Shown here: in pieces, positions 44,142-52,503 of the stretch
Layout of the letters: the number at the start of each line of letters is the position of its first letter
Position numbering within the stretch: position 1 is the stretch's first letter
Assembly: GCA_041906185.1 (NCBI GenBank)
Contig: JAYRJQ010000015.1
Coordinates: forward strand, 62,001-126,000
Source: Roseateles_B sp041906185
Lineage (GTDB): Bacteria; Pseudomonadota; Gammaproteobacteria; Burkholderiales; Burkholderiaceae_C
DNA: 64,000 nt
Reading direction: 5' to 3'
The notes under the pieces: generated by a model
What the model was told of the DNA's origin: nothing
Seen by the model: only the letters and a program-made list of their open reading frames with translations
Databases searched by the model: none
Position numbers and translations under genes: made by a program

Positions 44142-47100
44142 TCAGAACTCGTACTTGGCGGTGAGGTTCATGCCCCACTGTGCCAGACGGTTGCGGCCAG
44201 CGGCGTCGGTCGGGGTGACCAGCGGATCCGGCGTCGCGACGGCGTAGACCATCTTGCCGTCCGGCGTGATGCCGGCGAAGTTCACGAAGCTGCGGGTCGA
44301 CGGGAAGGCGGCTTCGGAGATCTGGCCCCAGCGACGGTTCAGCAGGTTGCCGACGTTCATGATGTCCAGCGTGATCACGCCCTTGCCACCGCGGGTGAAG
44401 CCGCGCACTTCCTGCGACAGGCGCAGATCGAAGTTGTTGACCCAGGGAGCGAAGGCCGAGTTGCGACCCACGACACCGCCCTTGGCGTTGCGCAGAGCCT
44501 TGTCGCCATTGACGATGTCCCAGAACGCGGCTTCGGCGGCGGCGCCGGAAGCGGCGACCGACTGACCCGGCAGACGGAACAGCACTTCGCCGGAGCCCGG
44601 GGCCTTCGGGATGTACATCAGGTCGTTGCGGGTACGGCCGTCACCGTTCATGTCGTTGCGGTAGACCCAGCTGTAGGGCTTGCCGGCACGACCTTCGTAG
44701 AACACGCCCAGCGTGGTCTTGTAGTTGTCGACGAAGGCCTTGCTGAAGTTCACGGCGGCGCTGATGCGGTCGCGGATCAGGTACTGCGAGTTGGCGGCGA
44801 CGTCTTCGTTGGGGTTGAAGTTGGCGCGGTTGTTCCAGCTCGAGCTCGAGACCGACGAGGCCAGCGGGCTGACTTCGGTGGCGGCCGTGCGGGTGTAGGC
44901 CAGCTGCCAGCGCAGGTTGGCGTTCACGCGCTGCGACAGTTGCAGCGTCAGCGTGTCGCCGTCACCCTTGTTGGTCGAGGAGGCCAGCAGCACGTTGTTG
45001 TACGCGGAGTTGGCCAGGGCCTTGAAGCGCGAGCCGCAAGCCGAGTTCACCGATTCCGTGCCAGCGGTCCAGCAGGCTTCGCTGCGGCCGGCGGCGTTCC
45101 AGTACATCTCGCGGCCGTCCGGGGCGTAGGCGGTCACCGTGCCCAGGTTCAGGTGCTGGTAGTACAGACCTTGCTTGACCTTGGTGTGCAGCCATTCCAC
45201 GCCGGCCTCGAGGCCGTACCAGGGCAGCTGGCCGTCCCAGGCCAGGTTGAGCTTCCACACGGACGGCTGCGACAGGCCCTTCTCGACGAAGTCGACGTTG
45301 GCCTGGGGCGTGCCGGTCAGCGAGGGCTGGTTCGAGCCATCGGCGCTGAAGCGCAGACCCGTCGGGCAGGGCGTGGTGCCGGTACCGCAGTTGTAGACGG
45401 CGGTGGAGCCCACGTTCTGGTACGGGTTGGTCAGCCACACGTTGGCGGCAGCGCCCTGGAACAGGCCCACGCCACCGCGGATCTGCGACTTGCGCGAGTC
45501 CACGGTATCCAGCTGGTAGTTGAAGCCCAGGCGGGGCTGCACCAGTCGCTGGCCGTCGACGTTGGCCGTGTTGTCGAGGCCGAAGCCGCCGGTCTGGCGA
45601 ACGTTCGTGGCCGGGTTGCCGGGGATGACGGGCAGCGCGGCGGCGGCGTTGGCCACCGGACGGTCATCGGTCTTCACTTCGTCGACACGGATGCCGGCGG
45701 TGATGTTCAGCTTCTTGTTGATCTTCCAGGTGTCCTGGATGAAGAAGCCGACGTTGGTCAGCGTCCAGTTGGCGATCGAGTCATCGAGCGACTTGCCCGG
45801 GAAGGGCAGCTGCACCGAGTACGACGACGGGGTGCCGTTGCGCAGCATCGTCAGCGGGTCGTTGGCGGTGCCAGGCGCGCCGTTGCCGGAGAAGGTGTAG
45901 TTGCCGCGGGTGTCCTGCAGGAAGACGTTGTAGATCTCGTTGCGCGACAGGTCGGCGCCGCCCTTGATCTCGTGGTCGCCCACGAACAGGTTGCCGGCGA
46001 AGTAGCCGTCCAGCGTCTTGGTCTTCAGGTTGTTGAGGTGACGGCTGCGCTCAGTGCCGAGGTTCAGCGTGCGGCTGCTGCCATTGGTCCAGACCAGCGA
46101 CATCGCCGGCAGGTTGGTGTCGCTCAGCGTGGCCTTCTCGTAGTCGCGGTTCGAGATCTTCAGCTCGGTCGAGAAGTCTTCCGTCCAGTCGCTGAACAGC
46201 TGCGCCATGACCGTCTCGATGGTCTTGCGCTCACGGTACCAGTAGGAGCTCAGGGACAGCTGGTTGCTGCTGAAGCCCGGCAGCGTCGGCTCGTTCTGCT
46301 CGGTCTTGGTGTAGCGGATGTTGGCGCGGTGCTTGTCGCTGATGTTCCAGTCCACCTTCACCAGCACGTCCTTGACGCTCAGTTCCAGGCCGGAGACGTT
46401 GTCCAGGCTGCCGGCGTCCACCTTGTAGACGTCCTGCATGATCTTCTGGGCTTCGGCGATCTGGGCCTGGGTGATGTTCACCGCGGTGGCGTTCGTCGAG
46501 CCGGCCGGACCAAAGGCGGGCGAGGAGATGGTGTTGTGCTGCTCTTCGTAGGCCGTGAAGAAGAACAGCTTGTCCTTGATGATCGGGCCGCCCAGGGTGA
46601 AGCCGTACAGCTTTTCCTTGAAGGGGGTCAGGCGGGTGAAGGTGTCGGTCGGGGGACGGTTCCAGCGGCGGCCGGCCATGTCCTGGTCACGGTACGCGTA
46701 GGTCGCGGTGCCCTTGAACGTGTTCGTGCCCGACTTGGTCACGGCGTTCACGTTCGCGCCGGTGTAACCCTTCTGGGTCACGTCGTAGTTGGACAGGTTG
46801 ATCTGCACGGAGTCGATGGCGTCCATCGAGACCGGCTGCTTCATCGTCGGCAGGTTGTTGGCTTCCAGGCCGAAGGTGTCGCTGATCGACACGCCGTCCA
46901 CCGTGATGGAGTTGAAGCGGTTGTTCTGGCCGGCGGCCGAGATCTCACCGTTCTCCTTGTTGGTCTGGGCGATGCGGGGGTCCAGGCGGGCGTAGTCCTG
47001 CAGATTGCGCTGCATGGAGAACTGCTGGGCCAGGTCGGCACCGGTCAGGTTGGTGCCCGAGCCCATGGTGGCGGAGTTGATCTTGCTGCTCGAGCCGGAG

Positions 47101-47477
47101 ATCGTCACCTGCGCCAGCTGGTTCTGGGCCTGGCCGACGACGAGGTCGATGGCCGTGGTCTCGGCCAGGGCCAGGAAGACGCCCTGACGCTGGTTGGTGT
47201 CGCCACCCTTGGTCACGGTGATGACGTAGGGGCCACCCACGCGCAGGCCGCGGGCGGAGTAGCGGCCTTCGGCGTCGGTCACCAGGGTGTTGGTCGAGCC
47301 GGACTCGGTGTGCACGAGCACGACGGTCGCGCCGGCCACGGGCTTGCCCTCAGGCGAGGTCACGCGGCCACCCACGGCGGCGGTGGTGTTCTGGGCCAGG
47401 GCCGGGGCGGCGGCCACGATGGCCACCGCGACGCTCAGCGCCGTGCGGGAAAAACGAGACCAATGCAAGTCGTTCAT
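44142..47477 (-). CDS. Oar-like TonB-dependent outer-membrane receptor
   Basis: The 1111-residue protein has a signal peptide to about residue 29 (VAAAPALAQN). A carboxypeptidase-regulatory-like domain at about 32-110 (AAVGGRVTSPEGKPVAGATVVLVHTESGS...GLRVGGPYVITVTKGG) is followed by a plug at about 115-250 (RFNSITVDGVSISDTFG...VNAVTKSGTNTFKGTATY). The barrel ends in the aromatic C-terminus LTAKYEF. Length and layout match Oar/OmpA-related receptors, which take up large substrates or affect adhesion; the substrate is unknown. A strong terminator follows. Two identical AAACGTTT palindromes lie 100-140 bases upstream and may be operators. Confidence 0.92.
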   Translation of the reverse strand: MNDLHWSRFSRTALSVAVAIVAAAPALAQNTTAAVGGRVTSPEGKPVAGATVVLVHTESGSTNTLVTDAEGRYSARGLRVGGPYVITVTKGGDTNQRQGVFLALAETTAIDLVVGQAQNQLAQVTISGSSSKINSATMGSGTNLTGADLAQQFSMQRNLQDYARLDPRIAQTNKENGEISAAGQNNRFNSITVDGVSISDTFGLEANNLPTMKQPVSMDAIDSVQINLSNYDVTQKGYTGANVNAVTKSGTNTFKGTATYAYRDQDMAGRRWNRPPTDTFTRLTPFKEKLYGFTLGGPIIKDKLFFFTAYEEQHNTISSPAFGPAGSTNATAVNITQAQIAEAQKIMQDVYKVDAGSLDNVSGLELSVKDVLVKVDWNISDKHRANIRYTKTEQNEPTLPGFSSNQLSLSSYWYRERKTIETVMAQLFSDWTEDFSTELKISNRDYEKATLSDTNLPAMSLVWTNGSSRTLNLGTERSRHLNNLKTKTLDGYFAGNLFVGDHEIKGGADLSRNEIYNVFLQDTRGNYTFSGNGAPGTANDPLTMLRNGTPSSYSVQLPFPGKSLDDSIANWTLTNVGFFIQDTWKINKKLNITAGIRVDEVKTDDRPVANAAAALPVIPGNPATNVRQTGGFGLDNTANVDGQRLVQPRLGFNYQLDTVDSRKSQIRGGVGLFQGAAANVWLTNPYQNVGSTAVYNCGTGTTPCPTGLRFSADGSNQPSLTGTPQANVDFVEKGLSQPSVWKLNLAWDGQLPWYGLEAGVEWLHTKVKQGLYYQHLNLGTVTAYAPDGREMYWNAAGRSEACWTAGTESVNSACGSRFKALANSAYNNVLLASSTNKGDGDTLTLQLSQRVNANLRWQLAYTRTAATEVSPLASSVSSSSWNNRANFNPNEDVAANSQYLIRDRISAAVNFSKAFVDNYKTTLGVFYEGRAGKPYSWVYRNDMNGDGRTRNDLMYIPKAPGSGEVLFRLPGQSVAASGAAAEAAFWDIVNGDKALRNAKGGVVGRNSAFAPWVNNFDLRLSQEVRGFTRGGKGVITLDIMNVGNLLNRRWGQISEAAFPSTRSFVNFAGITPDGKMVYAVATPDPLVTPTDAAGRNRLAQWGMNLTAKYEF

Positions 47478-47575
47478 GCCGACAACTCCTCTAGGAAGAA
47501 TGAAAAAACCGACAACCCGCCCAAGCTCATCCAGCCCGGCGGGTCAAGTGCACACAACAGAAATCAGATCAAGCG

Positions 47576-47617
47576 CAAACGTTTTACTTCTCGGTTTCTC
47601 AAAAAGCCAAACGTTTT
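47576..47617 (-). promoter_or_regulatory. Pair of AAACGTTT palindromes upstream of the receptor gene
   Basis: CAAACGTTTT at 47576-47585 and again at 47608-47617 are identical decamers built on the palindrome AAACGTTT. Their centres are 32 bp apart, three helical turns. LacI-family regulators often bind such A/T-flanked ACGT palindromes. No regulator gene is adjacent. Confidence 0.55.
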
Positions 47618-48023
47618 CGCTCATCGGACTCAGCACAAAAAACAGCATGCGGGAGTCACTCCGATACGGGCCCCCACCGGGCAGACGCCCGCCGGGCCAC
47701 TGGGACAGAAGCGGTGTCGGAGCCTGTCGGCCACGACGCCGCCTGGCGTCATCGACGGGCCGGCGCCCAGTGTGCCGCGCCCATATGCAAGCTAGATGAC
47801 AGGGGCGACGACGGGCGGCCAGCCGTTGCGCGGATGAGCCTGGACCGAATTCTGGCAGCAGGGCCCCGCCCGCCAGCTAGTGGAAGCCCCCAAAAGGTCC
47901 CGAGTGTTGCAAAGTGTGGCGACGGCGCCTCACCCACGCCGGCCTGGATTCAAGTGGTCTGCCCGTGAGCGGGCCGCCGGGGTGCGGGTCCGGGCCGGGC
48001 CGGTGCGACGAAGTCCCGAGACG

Positions 48024-48173
48024 CACCGGAACGGGGCGTCCTTCAAACGACTCCACCGGAACGGGGCGTCCTTCAAACGACTCCACCGGAACGGGGCGTC
48101 CTTCGAACGACCCCACCGGAACGGGGCACCCTTCGATCGACTCCACCGGAACGGGGCGCCCTCCGACTGCCCC
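48024..48173. repeat. Five-unit 30-bp tandem repeat upstream of mtfA
   Basis: Units start at 48024, 48054, 48084, 48114 and 48144, each opening with CACCGGAACGGGGC. Units 1 and 2 are identical; unit 3 differs by two bases, unit 4 by a few, and unit 5 decays at its right end. There are no spacers. The period is a multiple of three, so frames stay open on both strands (minus-strand repeat GRPVPVESFE), but nothing else supports coding. Confidence 0.8.
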
Positions 48174-48259
48174 GCGTTGCTGCGGACGGTGCATCCCTCC
48201 TCTTGCAGCGGACATCACCGACCCCACCTGACTCCTTCCACGCGACATCCGAAGCCGCC

Positions 48260-49096
48260 ATGCCCCTTTTGCTCCTCAGCCTTCTGGGCCTGCTCGCCCT
48301 GGCCCTGCTCCTGCTGCCCCCCTGGCGACGCCGGCGCCAGCGCCAGCGCTGGATGGCGGCGCCCTTCCCGGCCGCCTGGCGCAGCCTGCTGCGGCGGGAG
48401 TGGCCGCTCTATCGCCGTCTGAGCCCGCCCCAGCAACGGCGGCTCCAGCAGCTGATCCAGGTCTTCGTGGCCGAGAAGCCGGTCATCGGCAGCGCCGGGT
48501 TCAAGGTCAGCACGGCCATGAAGGTGCTGATCGCCGCGCAAGCCTGCCTGCCGCTGCTGGGCCATGCGCGCGGTGTCTATCCGCAACTCAGCCAGGTGGT
48601 GGTCTACCCGGCGGCTTTCGCGGTGCAGCGCGTGCATGACCTCGGCGCGGGCGTGCAGATGGAACGCCGCGACTGGCTCAGCGGCGAGTCCTGGCAGCAG
48701 GGGCAGGTGATCCTGTCCTGGCAGGACGTGCTGGCCGGCGCGCAGGCGCCGCACGACGGGCGCAATGTGGTGATCCACGAGTTCGCCCACCAGCTCGACC
48801 AGGCGAATGGCCGGGCCAACGGCGCGCCGCCGCTGGGCAGCCGCGAGGCGCACGCGCACTGGGCCGCCGTCATGCAGCACGAGTTCCAGGCCCTGCGACA
48901 CGCGCTGGCGATGGGCGAGCCGACGCTGCTCGATGCCTATGCCGCGACGGACGAGGCCGAGTTCTTCGCCGTGGCCAGCGAGAGCTTCTTCGAGCAGGGC
49001 GAAGACCTGGCCCGCCTGCACCCGCGCCTGTATGCGCTGCTGGCCGGCTACTACGGGCTGCAGACCCGCCACTGGCAGAGCGGGCTGCTCAGCTAG
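48260..49096 (+). CDS. mtfA: Zinc peptidase of the MtfA family (M90)
   Basis: The product is 278 residues from ATG 48260. An N-terminal hydrophobic helix (about 2-20) is followed by a basic stretch and the M90 fold. The zinc motif is VIHEFAHQLDQANG (H173, E174, H177), with a third-ligand Glu in TDEAEFFAVASESFFEQ. In E. coli MtfA binds the glucose repressor Mlc and has aminopeptidase activity. The E. coli protein has no membrane helix, so this one may be anchored. A 30-bp tandem array lies 90-240 bases upstream. Confidence 0.88.
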   Translation: MPLLLLSLLGLLALALLLLPPWRRRRQRQRWMAAPFPAAWRSLLRREWPLYRRLSPPQQRRLQQLIQVFVAEKPVIGSAGFKVSTAMKVLIAAQACLPLLGHARGVYPQLSQVVVYPAAFAVQRVHDLGAGVQMERRDWLSGESWQQGQVILSWQDVLAGAQAPHDGRNVVIHEFAHQLDQANGRANGAPPLGSREAHAHWAAVMQHEFQALRHALAMGEPTLLDAYAATDEAEFFAVASESFFEQGEDLARLHPRLYALLAGYYGLQTRHWQSGLLS

Positions 49097-49106
49097 CGAG
49101 GCGCGT

Positions 49107-49709
49107 TCAGAAGCCCAGCGAGGCGAGCAGGTCGTCCACGTCGTCCTGCTTGAGGGCCTTGTCGGGCGTCTGCACGCCTTCCAGCGCCGCGCTGGAGCCG
49201 GCGACGCTGGCCTCCTCCGCGGCCACGGGCGGCTCGGAGCTCGCCAGCAGCTGCTGCAGCGGGCTCTCCACCCGGTCCAGCATGCCGATGACCTTGTTGA
49301 TCACCTGCCCCGACAGATCCTGGAAGCCCTGGGCCAGCATCAGCTCCGTGTGCAGACCCTGCTCGCGTTCGGCAAAGCCGCTGGCCTGGCGGGCATAGGC
49401 CGCGCACAGCCGCATCATGGCCCGGGCGCGGTCCACGCTCATGTCGTCGGAGGACGCCAGCCGCTCCAGCGCCTCGGCCAGGTCCTGGCCCTTCTTGCCC
49501 ACCTCGCCGGCATCGCCCTGGGCCTTCTCGACCAGGTTCAGCACCTTGTTGGCGGCCTGCTCGGTCATCTCCTGCACATAGCGCAGGCGCTCGCAGGCAT
49601 CGGGCAGCTCCTCGACGACCTTGTGCAGCACCCGCAGCGCCTCCGTGCTCAGCTCGCTGTGCAAGGCCTGGTCGATGGCCGGCTCCGGGCGAATCGGGTC
49701 GTCTGACAT
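49107..49709 (-). CDS. cheZ: CheY-P phosphatase CheZ
   Basis: The product is 200 residues from ATG 49709 (MSDDPIRPEPAIDQAL). The long helical hairpin carries the phosphatase motif MLAQGFQDLSGQVINKVI, with the catalytic Asp and Gln in QDLSGQ. The C-terminal CheY-binding peptide DDVDDLLASLGF is nearly the same as in E. coli. CheZ ends the motor signal by dephosphorylating CheY-P. It stands alone here, between mtfA (convergent) and an EAL-protein gene (divergent), without cheY. Confidence 0.94.
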   Translation of the reverse strand: MSDDPIRPEPAIDQALHSELSTEALRVLHKVVEELPDACERLRYVQEMTEQAANKVLNLVEKAQGDAGEVGKKGQDLAEALERLASSDDMSVDRARAMMRLCAAYARQASGFAEREQGLHTELMLAQGFQDLSGQVINKVIGMLDRVESPLQQLLASSEPPVAAEEASVAGSSAALEGVQTPDKALKQDDVDDLLASLGF

Positions 49710-49896
49710 GGCGGTGATCGTGAGGTTCCCTGGGCGGCGGTCAGGCCCATCGCCTGCCGCACCCGGGCATGGTAGTCGCGCGGCCTGCCGCCCCCGCGCC
49801 CACGAAAGCCGCCAATTGCACGACAAATCACACACTTCGCTTTTGGATCGCGGGCGATACTGCGCCCAAACTGGCCAGTACGGGCACCTAGCTGTC

Positions 49897-51609
49897 ATGA
49901 GTCCCTCCCCGATCGCCTCCGAGCGCCTCCCGCGCGACGCCGGGCCCCTGGATCACGCGCTGAGCGAGCTGCAGGGGCTGGCCCTCGCCCTCGTGGACGA
50001 GCAGGGCCGCATCAGCCAGGCCAATGCCGGCTTCAGTGCGCTGACCGGCCTGCGCCCGAGCCAGCTCCGGGGCTGCGCCGTCAGCTCGCTGCAGTCCCTG
50101 CCGGCGCCCCTGCTGGCCCAGCTCGCCAAGGCCGCTGGGCAGCCCGACCCGCTGTGGCAGGACGAACTGCGCTGCCCGACGCCCGAGGGCGACCACCTCT
50201 ACCTCTGGCAGATCCAGCGCCTGCACAGCGCCGGGCCGGCGCGGCGCCAGCTGGTGCTGTGCGGCACGGACCTCGGCCCGGATGCCGGCGTCGGCACCGG
50301 CAGCGAGAGCCAGGAGCTGCAGAACGAAGTCCTGCACACGCTGGTCTACGAGGACGAGCTCACCGGCCTCATCAGCCGTTACGCCCTGCGCGAGCGCCTG
50401 CTGAGCCTGATCGAGCGGCGCGAGGAGTTCGGCCTGCTCGCGATCAAGCCGCGCGACTTCAGCCTGCTGCGCGACAACTTCGGCCCCGACGGCGCCGACG
50501 AGGTGCTCGTGGCCGTGGCCAGCGCGCTCAAGACCCTGCTGCCCGCACCGGCCATCGTGGCGCGCTCGCTGGGCGTCGAGTTCACCGTGCTGATGCCCGG
50601 CCCGGGCGGCATCGAGGAGATGCAGCGCCTCGGCCGCATGGTGCTGCAGCGCTTCACGCAGCCCCTGAGCCTCAAGCGCACCGAGCTGGTGGTGCCCGTG
50701 AGCATCGGCATCGCCTGCCACCCGCTGCACGGCGCGGAGCTGGAGGAGCTGCTGCGCAATGCCGACACCGCGCTGCACAGTGCCCAGGAGGACGGCGGCC
50801 GCACGCAGCGTGTCTACGACCCCCGCATGCAGCAGCGCGCCCGGGAGCGGCTGTGGCTCGACCATCACCTGCGCAAGGCGCTGGAGCTTCAGCAGCTCGA
50901 ACTGCACTACCAGCCCAAGCTGGACCTGCGCACCGGACACTGCCTGGGCGTCGAGGCCCTGCTGCGCTGGCGGCACCCGAAGCGCGGCCTGATCCGCCCG
51001 GACCTTTTCATTGCGCGTGCCGAGGACAACGGCCAGATCGCCGCCATCGGGCGATGGGTCATCGTCAGCGCCGCCTCGCAGGCCGCGCAGTGGCGCGCCC
51101 AGGGCCTGCCCACCCGCATCGCCGTCAACATCAGCGCCCGGCAGTTCCAGGACGCCGACCTGCTGCGCTGGCTGTCCGAGTGCCAGCGCGCGGCACACGG
51201 CCTGCTGGATGTGGAGCTCACCGAGAGCAGCGTCATCGGCGACCAGGCGCGCACGGTCGCCTTCATGCAGGAATGCCGAGGCCTCGGCTACAAGGTCTAT
51301 CTCGACGATTTCGGGACGGGCTTTTCCTCGCTGGCCATGCTGGCCCGGCTGCCCATCGATGTCATCAAGCTGGACCGGTCCTTCCTCAAGTCCGGCCCCG
51401 AGCAGGAGCGCAGCGAGGCACTGATGAAATCGGTGGTGAGCGTGGCCAAGGAGCTCAACCTGAGCATCGTGGCCGAGGGCGTGGAGACGATCTCGCAGGA
51501 GGCCTTCCTGCGTGACATCGGCGTGCAGTCCGCCCAGGGCTGGCTCTACGCCGCGGCCATGCCCGCAGCGGAGTACCCGGGCTGGCTGCAGTCGCGACAG
51601 CGTCGCTGA
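49897..51609 (+). CDS. PAS-GGDEF(degenerate)-EAL cyclic-di-GMP phosphodiesterase
   Basis: This is a 570-residue cytosolic protein from ATG 49897, divergent from cheZ. A PAS-like domain (about 25-135) is followed by a GGDEF fold (about 150-310) in which the signature reads SLGVEF (224-229), so diguanylate cyclase activity is not expected. The EAL domain (about 325-565) keeps GVEALLRW (E353), LTESSVIGD, YLDDFGTGFSSL, IKLDRSF and IVAEGVET, all needed for c-di-GMP hydrolysis. The GGDEF part may have become a GTP-sensing input, as in Caulobacter PdeA-like proteins. Its place beside cheZ hints at motility control. Confidence 0.92.
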   Translation: MSPSPIASERLPRDAGPLDHALSELQGLALALVDEQGRISQANAGFSALTGLRPSQLRGCAVSSLQSLPAPLLAQLAKAAGQPDPLWQDELRCPTPEGDHLYLWQIQRLHSAGPARRQLVLCGTDLGPDAGVGTGSESQELQNEVLHTLVYEDELTGLISRYALRERLLSLIERREEFGLLAIKPRDFSLLRDNFGPDGADEVLVAVASALKTLLPAPAIVARSLGVEFTVLMPGPGGIEEMQRLGRMVLQRFTQPLSLKRTELVVPVSIGIACHPLHGAELEELLRNADTALHSAQEDGGRTQRVYDPRMQQRARERLWLDHHLRKALELQQLELHYQPKLDLRTGHCLGVEALLRWRHPKRGLIRPDLFIARAEDNGQIAAIGRWVIVSAASQAAQWRAQGLPTRIAVNISARQFQDADLLRWLSECQRAAHGLLDVELTESSVIGDQARTVAFMQECRGLGYKVYLDDFGTGFSSLAMLARLPIDVIKLDRSFLKSGPEQERSEALMKSVVSVAKELNLSIVAEGVETISQEAFLRDIGVQSAQGWLYAAAMPAAEYPGWLQSRQRR

Positions 51610-51630
51610 GCCGGGGGGCGCCGCGGCGCC

Positions 51631-52308
51631 TCAGCCCCAGAGATCCAGCGGCGGCTCGTGGGCCAGCGCCTTGAGCAGGTCGCTGCGCGAGACAAAACCC
51701 GTCACGCCCCCGGCCTCGTCCACCACCGGCAGACCCGGCAGGCGCAGATCCAGCAGCAGGCGGGCGAGCTGGCGCAGCGAGGTCTGCGGGCTGGCGCCCG
51801 GCACGGGCGAGAGCATGTGCTGCTCGACCGTCTCCGTGAGCAGGTGCTGCCAGTGCCAGGGATTGGGCAGATCAGCTGCCCCCATCAGCGACGGCGGCAG
51901 CAACTCGCCACGCAGCAGCAGCCCGACGAGGCGCCCTTGCGTCGACAGCACGGGCGCCTGGCCCAGGCCGCGGCGCTGCAGCGCCTGCCAGGCCTCGTCG
52001 ATGCTCATGCCGGCGGACAGGCAGAAGGCCGGGCTGCTCATCACCGCACGGACGCGGGACAGCGGATGCTCGCGATCCGGCGTGCCCTCGTACTGCGCCA
52101 GCGCCTGACGCACCACCACCGGCCGCGCCTCGGGCGAGGATGGCAGGCCGCCCTGCACCGGCTGCAGCGCCGCGCCGGCCACCTCCGCACCACGCCCCAC
52201 CGCTGCTGCCGCGCGCACCCGGGCCAGCGCCTGCACGGCATCGGAGCGCGCCAGCTGCTCGATGTCGCCGCTGACGACGCGTCCCGCAAGACCATAGACC
52301 GTGAACAT
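51631..52308 (-). CDS. Two-CBS-domain protein
   Basis: The product is 225 residues from ATG 52308, with a GGAGG RBS 6 bases upstream; the longer upstream frame lacks support. The N-terminal 85 residues (MFTVYGLAGRVVSGDIEQLARSDAVQALARV) have no known domain. A CBS pair follows: about 95-150 (VRAVMSSPAFCLSAGMSIDEAWQALQRRGLGQAPVLSTQGRLVGLLL) and about 170-225 (SLRQLARLLLDLRLPGLPVVDEAGGVTGFVSRSDLLKAL). CBS pairs usually sense adenosine nucleotides. It is convergent with the EAL-protein gene. No partner can be named. Confidence 0.85.
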   Translation of the reverse strand: MFTVYGLAGRVVSGDIEQLARSDAVQALARVRAAAAVGRGAEVAGAALQPVQGGLPSSPEARPVVVRQALAQYEGTPDREHPLSRVRAVMSSPAFCLSAGMSIDEAWQALQRRGLGQAPVLSTQGRLVGLLLRGELLPPSLMGAADLPNPWHWQHLLTETVEQHMLSPVPGASPQTSLRQLARLLLDLRLPGLPVVDEAGGVTGFVSRSDLLKALAHEPPLDLWG

Positions 52309-52399
52309 GAGCACCTCCGCAGCCCGCCGTGGTGGTGGCGGGATCAGCCCGCATTGTCCATGCCAGCCTTGCCCCCAGAAAAAGCCTGGGATCGCAAGA

Positions 52400-52415
52400 G
52401 GCAAAACCTGACCCC
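52400..52415 (-). repeat. Dispersed 16-bp motif, copy C
   Basis: Read on the minus strand this is GGGGTCAGGTTTTGCC, matching GGGGTCAGGTCTTGCC at 15 of 16 bases. It lies between the CBS-protein start and the DUF4399 gene. Confidence 0.55.
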
Positions 52416-52503
52416 ATGATTGCAGGTCGAGCCGCGCGGGCGTCACGGGGGCCCACTACACTTCGCGGTCATTTTTCCGGCGCATGCGCGCCCTGGAGCC
52501 CCC

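Larger units (their letters stand above)
47478..48259. other. 782-base gap with operator-like boxes and a tandem repeat
   Basis: This is the largest gap in the window. The left third is AT-richer and holds the receptor leader with two AAACGTTT boxes (47577-47616). The right third holds a five-unit 30-bp tandem array (48024-48173). The part between (about 47650-48020) has no recognisable gene; open frames here have no RBS or family match. The mtfA start is at the right edge. Confidence 0.5.

Noticed and set aside
48024..48173. Possible CRISPR array
   Set aside because: The units are directly adjacent with no unique spacers, and there are no cas genes in the window.
47877..48248. Minus-strand frame with repeated GRPVPVESFE across the 30-bp array
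   Set aside because: A 30-bp period keeps all frames open. There is no RBS, the flanking residues are low complexity, and other frames show repeats just as regular.
49833..49861. Flagellar sigma-28 promoter (GGCGATAC) before the EAL-protein gene
   Set aside because: The -10 resembles GCCGATAA, but no TAAA-like -35 lies at the right distance.
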